Of a stretch of 64,000 nt of DNA, positions 17,704-26,094 are shown in pieces. The first letter of the stretch is position 1, and each line of letters begins with the position of its first letter. The DNA is from Oscillospiraceae bacterium (lineage in GTDB: Bacteria; Bacillota; Clostridia; Oscillospirales; Ruminococcaceae): contig JAEDDN010000004.1 of assembly GCA_016298065.1 (NCBI GenBank), forward strand, positions 1-64,000, in the 5' to 3' direction. The notes below the pieces were generated by a model. That model did not search any database and was not told the DNA's origin. It was given only the letters and a program-made list of their open reading frames with translations. The position numbers and the translations under genes were made by a program.

Positions 17704-18699
17704 ATGAAAAAAATAAGTGCTGTTGCGATTGCCTTTGCGCTTTGTGCAGTAATGCTTACAGGTTGCGGAGAGAATAACGATAACGACTCTATATCGGGCG
17801 CAAACGGTAGGGGAGACGATACTGCAGATACCTTAAGCGAGGTAATGAGCGATGCAGGAAACGCCGTAGGCAACGTAGTAAGCGACGCAGGTGATGCTGC
17901 AGGCGACGTAGGCGATACGGTAAGCGAAATCATCGACGATTTAGGCGATGACGACAACAGCGGAGAAAACAAAGCTACAGCAGCAAACGCAAGCTTAAGC
18001 GCAGCAGATATTGAAACTCTTGAAAACCAAACTAAAGGCTGGGGACAGGGAACAAGTGTGGACGATTTAAATCGTCCCACTGCCTGTACATCATATCAGG
18101 AAAAGTACGGTAAATACGACGCTTATTTCATCATGCCAAACACAAATGCAATATACTTAACCTTTGACGAGGGGTACGAAAACGGCTACACCTCTAAGAT
18201 TTTAGATATACTTAAAGAAAAAAACTGCCCTGCGGTATTTTTTGTAACAATGGATTACGTTAAGAAAAATCCCGACCTTGTAAAGAGAATGATAAACGAA
18301 GGGCATATCGTGGGCAATCACTCAACCACCCACCCGTCAATGCCGAGCGTTTCGATAAGCGGGGCGACAAACGAGATTATGGAGCTTCATAACTATGTTA
18401 AGGATAATTTCGGCTATGAAATGACCCTTTTCAGACCGCCTATGGGGGAATGGAGCGAGAGAACCTTAGCGCTCACTCAAAGCTTGGGCTATAAGAGCGT
18501 ATTTTGGAGCTTTGCATATAAAGACTGGGTGACTTCCGAACAGCCTGAGGTTACCTCGGCGCTTACAAAAACAACCTCTTGCGCACATAACGGAGCAATT
18601 TATCTTTTGCATGCGGTATCCTCCACCAACACAACAATTCTTTCCGACTTTATAGATAATGTTCGCTCTAAAGGATATGTTTTCACAAAGATGAGTTAG
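17704..18699 (+). CDS. PdaA-like polysaccharide deacetylase lipoprotein
   Basis: This 331-residue lipoprotein has the signal KKISAVAIAFALCAVMLTGC with lipobox Cys21. A linker of about 90 residues built of degenerate Asp/Ala/Gly units (SDAGNAVGNVVSDAGDAAGD) follows. The NodB-type deacetylase domain then has TFDEGYENGYTSKIL, AVFFVTMDYV, GNHSTTHPSM with metal-binding His residues, and FRPPMGEWSERTL. TFDEGYENGYT is the PdaA variant of the TFDDG motif. PdaA deacetylates N-acetylmuramic acid on the way to muramic-delta-lactam in spore cortex, acting after CwlD, whose gene is at 52663. The lipoprotein anchor and long linker are unusual for PdaA, so a vegetative wall-modifying role is also possible. 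Confidence 0.87.
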   Translation: MKKISAVAIAFALCAVMLTGCGENNDNDSISGANGRGDDTADTLSEVMSDAGNAVGNVVSDAGDAAGDVGDTVSEIIDDLGDDDNSGENKATAANASLSAADIETLENQTKGWGQGTSVDDLNRPTACTSYQEKYGKYDAYFIMPNTNAIYLTFDEGYENGYTSKILDILKEKNCPAVFFVTMDYVKKNPDLVKRMINEGHIVGNHSTTHPSMPSVSISGATNEIMELHNYVKDNFGYEMTLFRPPMGEWSERTLALTQSLGYKSVFWSFAYKDWVTSEQPEVTSALTKTTSCAHNGAIYLLHAVSSTNTTILSDFIDNVRSKGYVFTKMS

Positions 18700-18715
18700 A
18701 ATACATTTTTAATAA

Positions 18716-18744
18716 AAATTCCCCCGATATAATCGGGGGAATTT
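18716..18744. terminator. Bidirectional terminator between deacetylase and purL
   Basis: AAATTCCCCCGAT (18716-18728), loop ATA, ATCGGGGGAATTT (18732-18744). The two genes are convergent. Confidence 0.85.
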
Positions 18745-18757
18745 ATGCTTTTTATTG

Positions 18758-21700
18758 TTACTTAGTGAAATATTCAACGCCGGATTTAAAGATAAGCTGG
18801 TCTTTCTGGCCGGGAACGTTTTTACAGATGTTTGTGCCGATACGCTCGCTGTGGCCCATTTTACCTAAAACTCTTCCGTCGGGAGAGGTAATACCCTCGA
18901 TAGCGTAAACGGAGGTATTTGGGTTAAAGGCAATATCGTATGTCGGATCTTCTTTGAGGTCAACGTATTGAGTTGCGATTTGACCGTTTTGAATAAGCTT
19001 ATTTAAAAGCTCGTCAGAGGCGATAAATCTACCCTCACCGTGAGATATTGCTATAGAATGAATATCTCCTACCTTTGTACCGCTAAGCCACGGCGACTTA
19101 ACCGAGCAGATTCTTGTGTTTACCATTTTAGACTGGTGTCTGCCGATAGAGTTAAAGGTAAGCGTCGGACTGCTTGACGTCATATCCACGATTTCGCCGA
19201 ACGGTACAAGCCCTAACTTAACAAGAGCCTGGAAACCGTTACAGATACCGAGCATTAAGCCGTCACGGTTTTTAAGAAGCTCGTGTACGTTTTCCTTAAT
19301 AGATGGGTTTCTGAAGAAGGAAGTGATAAACTTACCCGAACCGTCAGGCTCGTCACCGCCCGAGAAACCGCCCGGAATCATAATTATCTGTGACTTCTTT
19401 ATAAGCTTATTAAATTCTATGATAGACTCTTCTATCTGAGAAGCGTTTTGATTGCGTATTACAAAAACCTCTGCCTTTGCGCCTGCACGTTCAAATACTC
19501 TTGCAGTGTCGTATTCGCAGTTAGTACCCGGGAACACGGGAATAAGCACTCTCGGGCTTGCAATAATCGAGGAAGCCTTTATAACGGGCGCTTTGTTTTC
19601 GTAAGAAATTTTTTCAATCTTTTGTGTTTTGGTTTTAATGTTGCAAGGGTATACAGTTTCTAACTTATCCTCATAAGCCTTTTGAAGCTCGTCTAACTGT
19701 AAAGGCTTTTCAAGCGACGGCATTGTGATAGTGTATTCCTTATCGGTTTGACCGATGATAACAATGTCTTCGTCGGCGGTGAAGCTATCGTTTAATTCCA
19801 AAATAAATCCGCCGTAAACGCCGTTAAATAACAAGGTGTTATCTATGTCTGCGTCTAATTTTACGCCGATAGAGTTACCGAGAGCCATTTTAAATAATGC
19901 TTCCGAAACACCGCCTGCGGTAAGCGCAAAGCAAGCCTCGACTTTGCCTGCGTTTATAAGCGACTCAACCTTATCGAAAACAGCCTTTACGCTTTCAAAA
20001 TCAGGTATACCGTTAGCTTTGTATTTAGGCAAAATCATAGCGACTTTATCGCCTGCGTTTTTAAATTCCTGTGAGACAGCCTTGTTTGCGTCGGTCATAC
20101 TTACCGCAAAGGAAACAAGTGTAGGAGGAACGTCAATATCCTCAAAGGTACCGCTCATTGAATCTTTACCGCCTATAGAAGCAATACCCATTTCTATCTG
20201 AGCCTTGTATGCGCCTAAAAGTGCGGCTAAAGGCTTGCCCCAACGCTCAGGAGTATTCTTAGTTCTTTCAAAATATTCCTGGAAAGTAAGCCAGCACTGA
20301 TGACGGCTGCCACCCACGCTTACAGCTTTAGCTATAGATTCTATAACGGCGTACATTGAGCTTAAGTACGGGCTTTGTTCACTGATAAACGGGTTAAATC
20401 CGAAAGCCATAACAGATGAGGTGTCGGTTTGTCCTTCAAGCACGGGGATTTTTGCAACCATTGCCTGAGTAGGCGTAAGCTGGGTTTTACCGCCGTACGG
20501 CATAAGTACGCTTCCTGCGCCGATAGTGGAGTCAAAGCGTTCAACAAGTCCCTTTTGCGAACAGATATTTAAGTCTGAAAGGTGTTCTTTCCAGTCGCTT
20601 GGGGTATTATTTCTGTTGTAAACAGGAGATACGCTTTGAGATTTTATGTGAATGTCTGTATACTTTTTAGCTCCGTTTGAATTTAAAAATTCACGGGAAA
20701 GATTTACTATCTGTTTACCGAGCCAGTTCATTTTAAGACGAGGCTCTGCGGTAACTGTCGCTACTATTGTAGCTTCTAAGTTTTCCTTGTCGGCTTCGGC
20801 GATAAAGCGATTTACGTCGCTTTCTCTTACAACGCACGCCATACGCTCCTGCGATTCGGAGATAGCAAGCTCGGTGCCGTCTAAGCCGTCATATTTTTTA
20901 GGTACTGCATCTAAGTTTATTTCAAGTCCGTCTGCAAGCTCGCCGATAGCAACCGAAACGCCGCCTGCGCCGAAGTCGTTACAACGGCGAATCATTGTAG
21001 TAACTTCGCTTTTTCTGAATAATCGCTGAAGCTTTCTCTCTTCGGGCGGATTACCCTTTTGAACCTCCGAGCCGCAACTTTCTATAGATTCAACGGTGTG
21101 TGATTTTGACGAGCCTGTAGCGCCGCCGCAACCGTCACGTCCTGTTTTACCGCCGAGCAGTACGATAATATCGCCTGCCTCAGGGACTTCACGGATTACG
21201 TTTTTAGCAGGAGCGGCACCGATAACCGCACCGATTTCCATACGCTTTGCAACGTAGCCCGGGTGATAAATTTCGGTTACCTGACCGGTAGCAAGACCGA
21301 TTTGGTTACCGTAGGAGCTGTAGCCGTTAGCCGCACCGTTTACGAGCTTTCTTTGAGGAAGCTTACCCTTTATGGTATCCTTTACCGAAACAAGCGGATC
21401 GGAAGCACCGGTAACACGCATAGCCTGGTATACATAAGAACGTCCCGAAAGCGGGTCTCTTATAGCTCCGCCTAAGCAGGTAGCCGCACCGCCGAAGGGC
21501 TCGATTTCAGTCGGGTGGTTGTGGGTTTCGTTTTTAAACATAAGAAGCCAGTCTTCTTCATTTTCGCCCACCTTAACCTTAATTTTTACCGAGCAGGCGT
21601 TAATTTCCTCGGATTCGTCCAAATCCTTTAAAAGACCGTCTTTTTTGAGTTTTTTAGCGCCGATTGTAGCCAAATCCATAAGAGTTACGGGCTTATCTGT

Positions 21701-22486
21701 TCTGCCCTTATAAAGCACTTCTCTGGCGGCTAAATATTCATTATAGGTATCTTTTATAAAATCGTCGTCAATGGTGACGTTTTGTATTTGAGTAGAAAAG
21801 GTAGTATGTCTGCAGTGATCCGACCAGTAGGTATCTATCATTCTTATCTCGGTAATGGTAGGATCTCTTTTTTCGGTATCCTTAAAATATTCCTGACAGA
21901 ACTTAATGTCGTCAAGGTCCATAGCCAAGCCGTAATTTTTAATAAAGTCGCTAAGTGCGCCCTCGTCAAGAGAAATAAAACCGTTTAAGGTTTCAACGCC
22001 TGTAGGGGTATCGTAATTCACACTTAGGGTATTAACCTTCTCAAGGCTCGCCTGGCGGCTTTCAACCGGGTTTATAAGATAATTTTTTATTCTCTCAAAT
22101 TCCTCGTCGGAAATATTGCCGTATAAAATGTATACTCTTGCATTTCTTACCAAAGGACGCTTGTCCTGGGTCATAATACTTATACATTGTGCGGCGGAGT
22201 CTGCTCTTTGGTCAAACTGACCCGGCAGATATTCTACTGCAAAAATTCTCGCTCCATTAGTTTCGGGAAGCTCTGAAAAGGTATTATCTACGGCAGGCTC
22301 TGATAAAATGGTATCGGTAGCCTTTTTAAAAACCTCCTCGGATAAGCCCTCGACGTCGTAGCGGTTAAGCAGTCTTAAATCGGTAACGCTGTCAATGGCA
22401 AGACCTGTTTTAATGTCGTTTAGGGTGTGAGATGCTTCAATGGCAAACCCTTCCTTTTTTTCTACATAGATACGAAAAACTGACAT
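18758..22486 (-). CDS. purL: Phosphoribosylformylglycinamidine synthase, single-chain
   Basis: This 1242-residue enzyme turns FGAR, glutamine and ATP into FGAM in purine synthesis. The synthetase part holds YWSDHCRHTTF (residues about 225), NETHNHPTEIEPFGGAATC and the repeat half with IASIGGKDSMSGTFED. The glutaminase domain at the C-terminus has VLIPVFPGTNCEYDTARV, PGGFSGGDEP, LGICNGFQALV with the catalytic Cys, and SHGEGRF. It is thus the fused form, of the length seen in clostridia and Bacteroidetes, not the split PurS/PurQ/PurL of Bacillus. AGGAGAG precedes the ATG. mtaB is 29 bases upstream on the same strand, and no purine riboswitch is visible in that gap. Confidence 0.96.
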   Translation of the reverse strand: MSVFRIYVEKKEGFAIEASHTLNDIKTGLAIDSVTDLRLLNRYDVEGLSEEVFKKATDTILSEPAVDNTFSELPETNGARIFAVEYLPGQFDQRADSAAQCISIMTQDKRPLVRNARVYILYGNISDEEFERIKNYLINPVESRQASLEKVNTLSVNYDTPTGVETLNGFISLDEGALSDFIKNYGLAMDLDDIKFCQEYFKDTEKRDPTITEIRMIDTYWSDHCRHTTFSTQIQNVTIDDDFIKDTYNEYLAAREVLYKGRTDKPVTLMDLATIGAKKLKKDGLLKDLDESEEINACSVKIKVKVGENEEDWLLMFKNETHNHPTEIEPFGGAATCLGGAIRDPLSGRSYVYQAMRVTGASDPLVSVKDTIKGKLPQRKLVNGAANGYSSYGNQIGLATGQVTEIYHPGYVAKRMEIGAVIGAAPAKNVIREVPEAGDIIVLLGGKTGRDGCGGATGSSKSHTVESIESCGSEVQKGNPPEERKLQRLFRKSEVTTMIRRCNDFGAGGVSVAIGELADGLEINLDAVPKKYDGLDGTELAISESQERMACVVRESDVNRFIAEADKENLEATIVATVTAEPRLKMNWLGKQIVNLSREFLNSNGAKKYTDIHIKSQSVSPVYNRNNTPSDWKEHLSDLNICSQKGLVERFDSTIGAGSVLMPYGGKTQLTPTQAMVAKIPVLEGQTDTSSVMAFGFNPFISEQSPYLSSMYAVIESIAKAVSVGGSRHQCWLTFQEYFERTKNTPERWGKPLAALLGAYKAQIEMGIASIGGKDSMSGTFEDIDVPPTLVSFAVSMTDANKAVSQEFKNAGDKVAMILPKYKANGIPDFESVKAVFDKVESLINAGKVEACFALTAGGVSEALFKMALGNSIGVKLDADIDNTLLFNGVYGGFILELNDSFTADEDIVIIGQTDKEYTITMPSLEKPLQLDELQKAYEDKLETVYPCNIKTKTQKIEKISYENKAPVIKASSIIASPRVLIPVFPGTNCEYDTARVFERAGAKAEVFVIRNQNASQIEESIIEFNKLIKKSQIIMIPGGFSGGDEPDGSGKFITSFFRNPSIKENVHELLKNRDGLMLGICNGFQALVKLGLVPFGEIVDMTSSSPTLTFNSIGRHQSKMVNTRICSVKSPWLSGTKVGDIHSIAISHGEGRFIASDELLNKLIQNGQIATQYVDLKEDPTYDIAFNPNTSVYAIEGITSPDGRVLGKMGHSERIGTNICKNVPGQKDQLIFKSGVEYFTK

Positions 22487-22515
22487 ATTGCACTCTCCTA
22501 CAGTAATTATATAAT

Positions 22516-23805
22516 TTATATTAACTGACCTATACAGTGGCCGTTATGTACATCTGTTATTTTTACACGCAGTATTTGTGTTGAGATGTTTTTATCACTC
22601 TTTACAAATACCGTCATATAATTTTTAGTGTGTCCCTGAGTTCCTTCCTCGGTGACGGTATATTCAAACAAAACGTCAAATTCCCTGCCGATGTGAGCTT
22701 TTAAAAACTGCTCTTGGGATAAATCGCAAGCTTTGGTCATAAGCTTACTTCGTCTTTCCTTTTCGGCTTTAGAGACTTGGTCGGGATAATTTTCGGCGGC
22801 AGTACCTTTTCTTACCGAATAGGGAAATATATGCGCTTTCGAAAAGCCGACTTTTTTTACAAATTCCAAGGATGAGTTAAACTCCTCTTCGCTTTCGCCT
22901 GCAAACCCTACCATTATATCGGTAGTTATTGCACAGTCGTCAAACGCCTGTCTTAATTTGCAAACGAGATTATAGTAATAATCGGTGTCGTAATGACGGC
23001 GCATTCGTTTTAGCGTTTTGTCACAACCGCTTTGCAAGGATAAGTGAAATTGCGGACAGAAATTTTTAAGCTTTGTCATTCTCAAAATGTCGTCGTCGGT
23101 TAAAAGCTCAGGTTCCAAAGAACCGAGTCTTACTCTTTCAATACCGTTTATACTGCACGCAAGCTCTATAGCGTCAATAAGCCTTATCCCTAAATCTTTG
23201 CCGTAAGACGAAAGGTTAATACCCACAAGCACTACCTCACGGTAGCCGTTTAACGCTAACCCTTCAAGCTCCAAGCGTAAATCCTCGAGAGGCTTTGACC
23301 TTACAACACCTCTTGCCATAGGTATAATACAGTAAGAGCAGTATCTGTCACAGCCGTCCTCTATCTTAACAAAGGCACGGGTCTTTTCGTTAAAGGCGTC
23401 GGCTTTCATTTTTTCAAAGCTATCCTTTGGCGCATATTCTGATATATCGACTATACGCTTGTGTGTAGTCAAAGCCTTTTTTATGTTTGGGATAAGTAAG
23501 GCTCTGTTTTTAGAGCCCATAATGACGTCTGCCTCTTTAATGTCGCAAGCCTTTTCGGGAAAGGCTTGAGGCATACAGCCTACCAAAGCTATGAGGGCGT
23601 TATCATTTTGGCGTTTAAGCCTTTTTATAATTTGCTTTGTCTTTTTGTCGCTTACAGCGGTTACGGTACAGGAATTTACTACATATATGTCGGCAAACTC
23701 CTCGCTTTTAACAACCTCAAAGCCTGCTTTTAAAAATTCAGAACGCTGTACCGACTCCTCATACTGATTGACCTTACAGCCCAGTGTGAAAAAGGCAACC
23801 TTCAT
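22516..23805 (-). CDS. mtaB: tRNA t6A methylthiotransferase MtaB
   Basis: This 429-residue radical SAM enzyme converts N6-threonylcarbamoyladenosine-37 of tRNA to its 2-methylthio form. The N-terminal MTTase domain starts AFFTLGCKVNQYE and has cysteines at 9, 46 and 77 regions (GCMPQAF). The radical SAM site is CDRYCSYCIIPMARG, with CxxxCxxC binding the second cluster. A C-terminal TRAM domain follows (FDVLFEY...GHTKNYMTVFV). GCKVN at the N-terminus is the mark of MtaB against MiaB or RimO. AAAGG lies before the ATG. It is the first gene of an mtaB-purL unit with promoter at 23897-23925. Confidence 0.93.
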   Translation of the reverse strand: MKVAFFTLGCKVNQYEESVQRSEFLKAGFEVVKSEEFADIYVVNSCTVTAVSDKKTKQIIKRLKRQNDNALIALVGCMPQAFPEKACDIKEADVIMGSKNRALLIPNIKKALTTHKRIVDISEYAPKDSFEKMKADAFNEKTRAFVKIEDGCDRYCSYCIIPMARGVVRSKPLEDLRLELEGLALNGYREVVLVGINLSSYGKDLGIRLIDAIELACSINGIERVRLGSLEPELLTDDDILRMTKLKNFCPQFHLSLQSGCDKTLKRMRRHYDTDYYYNLVCKLRQAFDDCAITTDIMVGFAGESEEEFNSSLEFVKKVGFSKAHIFPYSVRKGTAAENYPDQVSKAEKERRSKLMTKACDLSQEQFLKAHIGREFDVLFEYTVTEEGTQGHTKNYMTVFVKSDKNISTQILRVKITDVHNGHCIGQLI

Positions 23806-23819
23806 TATAAATTCCTTTC

Positions 23820-23868
23820 AGATATTTAAAGGCTCTTTAAAAGCAAAAAGCCTTAAATATTCCAAGAT
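23820..23868 (-). repeat. Inverted repeat in the mtaB leader
   Basis: GATATTTAAAGGCTC and a facing AAAGCCTTAAATATTCC form an imperfect stem around a short A/T-rich centre, just ahead of the mtaB ribosome site. It may fold in the leader RNA. No riboswitch class is recognised. Confidence 0.35.
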
Positions 23869-23896
23869 ATATTATAAGGGAAAACTCCCACATCAT

Positions 23897-23925
23897 ATTA
23901 TAATAGATTTAATCGATTTTTACAA
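23897..23925 (-). promoter_or_regulatory. Promoter for mtaB-purL
   Basis: On the minus strand TTGTAA (23920-23925), 17 bases, TATAAT (23897-23902). It is back to back with the promoter of the HPr-like gene. Confidence 0.65.
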
Positions 23926-23932
23926 TAAGCAG

Positions 23933-23961
23933 TTGACTTAAAAGTAAATACCTGTTATATT
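23933..23961 (+). promoter_or_regulatory. Promoter for the HPr-like gene
   Basis: TTGACT (23933-23938), 17 bases, TATATT (23956-23961). The leader then carries a small hairpin, TACTTCC and GGAAGTA at about 23989-24015, before the ribosome site. Confidence 0.6.
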
Positions 23962-24042
23962 TAATTTGTAACCATTATTTAACTTCGGTACTTCCTTTAT
24001 TTAAAAGGGAAGTATTATGACAAATCTTAGGGGGTATTCAAT

Positions 24043-24273
24043 ATGAAATCAGTAAAAATTTTGTTAGGTACAATCAATGATGTAAAAGTTTTTGTCAATA
24101 CCGTTGCAAAGTATGACTTTGACGTGGATTTATTGTCAGGAAGATATGCTATAGACGCTAAATCAATTATGGGTATATTCAGCTTGGATTTGTCTAAGCC
24201 TATTACCTTGCAGGCTCACAGCGATGATTGCGACGAGTTCTTTGCAGAAATTAAGGGATTTATCGTTGATTAG
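24043..24273 (+). CDS. HPr-like protein lacking the catalytic histidine
   Basis: This 76-residue protein has the length and ending of HPr. DAKSIMGIFSLDLSKPITLQA (positions 38 onward) is the HPr stretch around the regulatory serine; Ser41 here aligns with Ser46. In contrast the active-site loop, normally GLHARPA with His15, reads TINDVKVFVNT, so neither the phosphorylatable His nor the Arg is present. It therefore cannot pass phosphate from enzyme I. By analogy with Crh of Bacillus (Gln at position 15), it may act only in Ser-phosphorylated carbon catabolite control or serve another regulatory role. It is monocistronic with its own promoter and strong terminator. Confidence 0.8.
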   Translation: MKSVKILLGTINDVKVFVNTVAKYDFDVDLLSGRYAIDAKSIMGIFSLDLSKPITLQAHSDDCDEFFAEIKGFIVD

Positions 24274-24294
24274 TAAAAATTAAAGTTAATTTTT

Positions 24295-24332
24295 AAGGCT
24301 CATATCAGTTTTTTCTGATATGAGCCTTTTTG
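24295..24332 (+). terminator. Terminator after the HPr-like gene
   Basis: AAGGCTCATATCAG (24295-24308), loop T6, CTGATATGAGCCTT (24315-24328), then TTT. It faces the end of the phosphoesterase gene and may serve both strands. Confidence 0.9.
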
Positions 24333-24336
24333 TGTT

Positions 24337-24825
24337 TTAAATATCTACAATATTCATTAAAATTCCTGCATCGCTTATATCTATTATGCCGTAGCTTTTT
24401 CTTCCTTCACGGGGGTGACCCAAGCTACCCGGGTTCATAACATATAAATTATCCTCATAAAACTGACACTTTAAATGAGTGTGACCATATAATATTATAT
24501 CAGCATGATTTTGATGTGCAAAGCTTGTAAGCTCGGACAAAGAATACTTTACATGGTATAGGTGACCGTGTGTGAAAATTATCTTTTTACCGCCTATAAA
24601 AAGCGTGTCGGTAAAAGGGGAGTCTATTGCGGAAAAGTCACAGTTGCCCCTTACGAAATAAAGCTTTATATCAGGAAAAAACGCTTTTAGCTCATCAACC
24701 TCTTTATATCCGTCGCCGAGATGAATAAAGCAGTGAGCGTTATCCTTATGCTTTAATATTACATCATACAAATCGCCGAATGCACCGTGGCTGTCAGATA
24801 AAACAATAACCTTAAAGGTTTTCAT
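24337..24825 (-). CDS. YfcE/MJ0936-type metallophosphoesterase
   Basis: This 162-residue calcineurin-like phosphoesterase has VLSDSHGAFG (first metal motif), HLGDGYKEVDEL, VRGNCDFS, FTHGHLYHV and ILYGHTHLKCQF. This is the complete five-motif set of small YfcE-like phosphodiesterases. Family members cleave model phosphodiesters with Mn2+; the in vivo substrate is unclear. GGAGGG precedes the ATG. It appears to be a single gene. Confidence 0.9.
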   Translation of the reverse strand: MKTFKVIVLSDSHGAFGDLYDVILKHKDNAHCFIHLGDGYKEVDELKAFFPDIKLYFVRGNCDFSAIDSPFTDTLFIGGKKIIFTHGHLYHVKYSLSELTSFAHQNHADIILYGHTHLKCQFYEDNLYVMNPGSLGHPREGRKSYGIIDISDAGILMNIVDI

Positions 24826-24940
24826 AATAGCCCTCCGAAAACGTGACTTTAAAGTATTATAGCATAAGGAAATAAATATTTAAAGAATAGCATATCAATA
24901 TTATGAGGACTCTATATTTCTTTAGAAAGGTCTGATATAT

Positions 24941-25207
24941 ATGAATAATAATTCAAATTCCTCGTCAAATAACCAAAAAGGTCCTTCTATGGATGATCTT
25001 ATAAAACAGGCAAGCGGTAAAATAGGAACTTCTCCGGCTGAGTTAAAAAAGCAGATAGATAACGGCAAGCTTGATGAGATAACAAGAAAGCTTCCTCCGA
25101 AGCAGGCAGAGCAATTTAAAAACATACTTGCAAACCCAAAGCTTGCGCAAAAGATGATGCAAGCGCCTCAGGCTAAAGCTATAATGAAAAAGTTTTTTAA
25201 CTCATAG
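24941..25207 (+). CDS. Uncharacterised small protein, first of a three-gene run
   Basis: This 88-residue protein starts with an Asn/Ser-rich tail (MNNNSNSSSNNQKG) followed by basic helices (DDLIKQASGKIGTSPAELKK, then LPPKQAEQFKNILANPKLAQ and AIMKKFFNS). It has no membrane segment or signal peptide. I do not recognise a characterised family. AAAGG precedes the ATG at a fair distance. The next gene starts 37 bases on, and a third overlaps that one, so the three probably form one operon ending at the terminator at 25959. Confidence 0.72.
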   Translation: MNNNSNSSSNNQKGPSMDDLIKQASGKIGTSPAELKKQIDNGKLDEITRKLPPKQAEQFKNILANPKLAQKMMQAPQAKAIMKKFFNS

Positions 25208-25244
25208 TAATTTAAATACTGATTGTAAGGGGAGGTGAGCCGTC

Positions 25245-25673
25245 TTGGACGATGATATAATGAATAAGATTCAAGAGGTCTTAAACAGCGAAGAGGGTAT
25301 GAAACAGCTAAAGGATATGGCAAACTCCCTCGGAATAGACCTTGACGAGCAGGTGGATAATTTATCTTCACCCGACGGGGATAAAGACGGCGCTAAAGCC
25401 TCTAAAGGAATAAACGGCGCACAGGATATGAACTCAAACTCTTTAGGGCTTGACGCCGAGATGCTAATTAAACTTCAAAAGCTTTTAAGCTCTGCAAATT
25501 CGAGTGACGACAATACAAGGCTTTTGCTTGCGCTAAAGCCTCATTTCAGCGACGAGAGAAAGCTTAAGGTCGATAAGGCGGTAAAGCTATTAAGGCTTAT
25601 GTCAATGCTTCCGATACTGAAAGAAAGCGGATTGTTGGGAGGCTTGTTTACAGATGACAAACAGGACCTATAA
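25245..25673 (+). CDS. Uncharacterised protein with conserved-looking helical C-terminus
   Basis: This 142-residue protein starts at TTG with GGGGAGGTGAG ending about 7 bases upstream, a very strong ribosome site. The first half is acidic and Gly/Ser-rich. The second half (residues about 88-135) reads RLLLALKPHFSDERKLKVDK, then AVKLLRLMSMLPILKESGLL. This basic amphipathic pattern is one I associate with small proteins that recur in clostridial genomes without known function. It overlaps the next gene by 20 bases, which suggests coupled translation. Confidence 0.72.
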   Translation: MDDDIMNKIQEVLNSEEGMKQLKDMANSLGIDLDEQVDNLSSPDGDKDGAKASKGINGAQDMNSNSLGLDAEMLIKLQKLLSSANSSDDNTRLLLALKPHFSDERKLKVDKAVKLLRLMSMLPILKESGLLGGLFTDDKQDL

Positions 25674-25956
25674 CAGCGCAGATATGGCGAGAATGCAAAG
25701 AGAGGCGATAAGGCAGGCAAGACAGATGCAAAGCAAAGCACAAAAGGATAATAAGGCTAAGGATTCTGCCTTACCCCAAAAGGAAAAGGAAAAAGAGCAA
25801 AACTCCCCTTCAAGCTCCGTAAAGCCCAATCAAACGTTTCTCGAAACGCTCGGCATAGACGGCGAACAGGCGATAATATTTTTAATTATTATGCTCCTAA
25901 TGCACGAGGGGGCGGATAATAAGCTTATCTTAGCGCTTTGTTATATTTTAATGTAA
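25654..25956 (+). CDS. Uncharacterised small protein with hydrophobic C-terminal tail
   Basis: This 100-residue protein overlaps the preceding gene by 20 bases. Residues 1-65 are basic, helical and Gln/Lys-rich (MARMQREAIRQARQMQSKAQ). Residues 75-100 are hydrophobic (AIIFLIIMLLMHEGADNKLI, then LALCYILM), so it may be tail-anchored in the membrane. Small coiled-coil plus hydrophobic-tail proteins of this kind are found in spore-forming clostridia, but I do not recognise a named family. A strong terminator follows 3 bases after the stop. Confidence 0.7.
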   Translation: MTNRTYNSADMARMQREAIRQARQMQSKAQKDNKAKDSALPQKEKEKEQNSPSSSVKPNQTFLETLGIDGEQAIIFLIIMLLMHEGADNKLILALCYILM

Positions 25957-25958
25957 GT

Positions 25959-25991
25959 AAAAGCAGCCGGTAAAAGACGGCTGCTTTTTTA
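25959..25991 (+). terminator. Terminator after the three-gene run
   Basis: AGCAGCCG (25962-25969) and CGGCTGCT (25978-25985), then T6. It isolates rpoBC from the genes upstream. Confidence 0.88.
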
Positions 25992-26059
25992 TAAATATCA
26001 AAGTATTATTATGGCAACAAAAATAAATTATTTATTTTTGTTTTTTTACAAATAATCGC

Positions 26060-26088
26060 TTGACAAATAAGAATAAAAACTATATAAT
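26060..26088 (+). promoter_or_regulatory. rpoB: Strong consensus promoter for rpoBC
   Basis: TTGACA (26060-26065), a 17-base spacer and TATAAT (26083-26088), a perfect sigma-A consensus in an A/T-rich upstream region. Transcription should begin near 26095. Confidence 0.85.
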
Positions 26089-26094
26089 GATATA

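Noticed and set aside
22487..22515. Purine riboswitch before purL
   Set aside because: The gap to mtaB is 29 bases, too short for the aptamer; no purine-type junction is present in the mtaB leader either.
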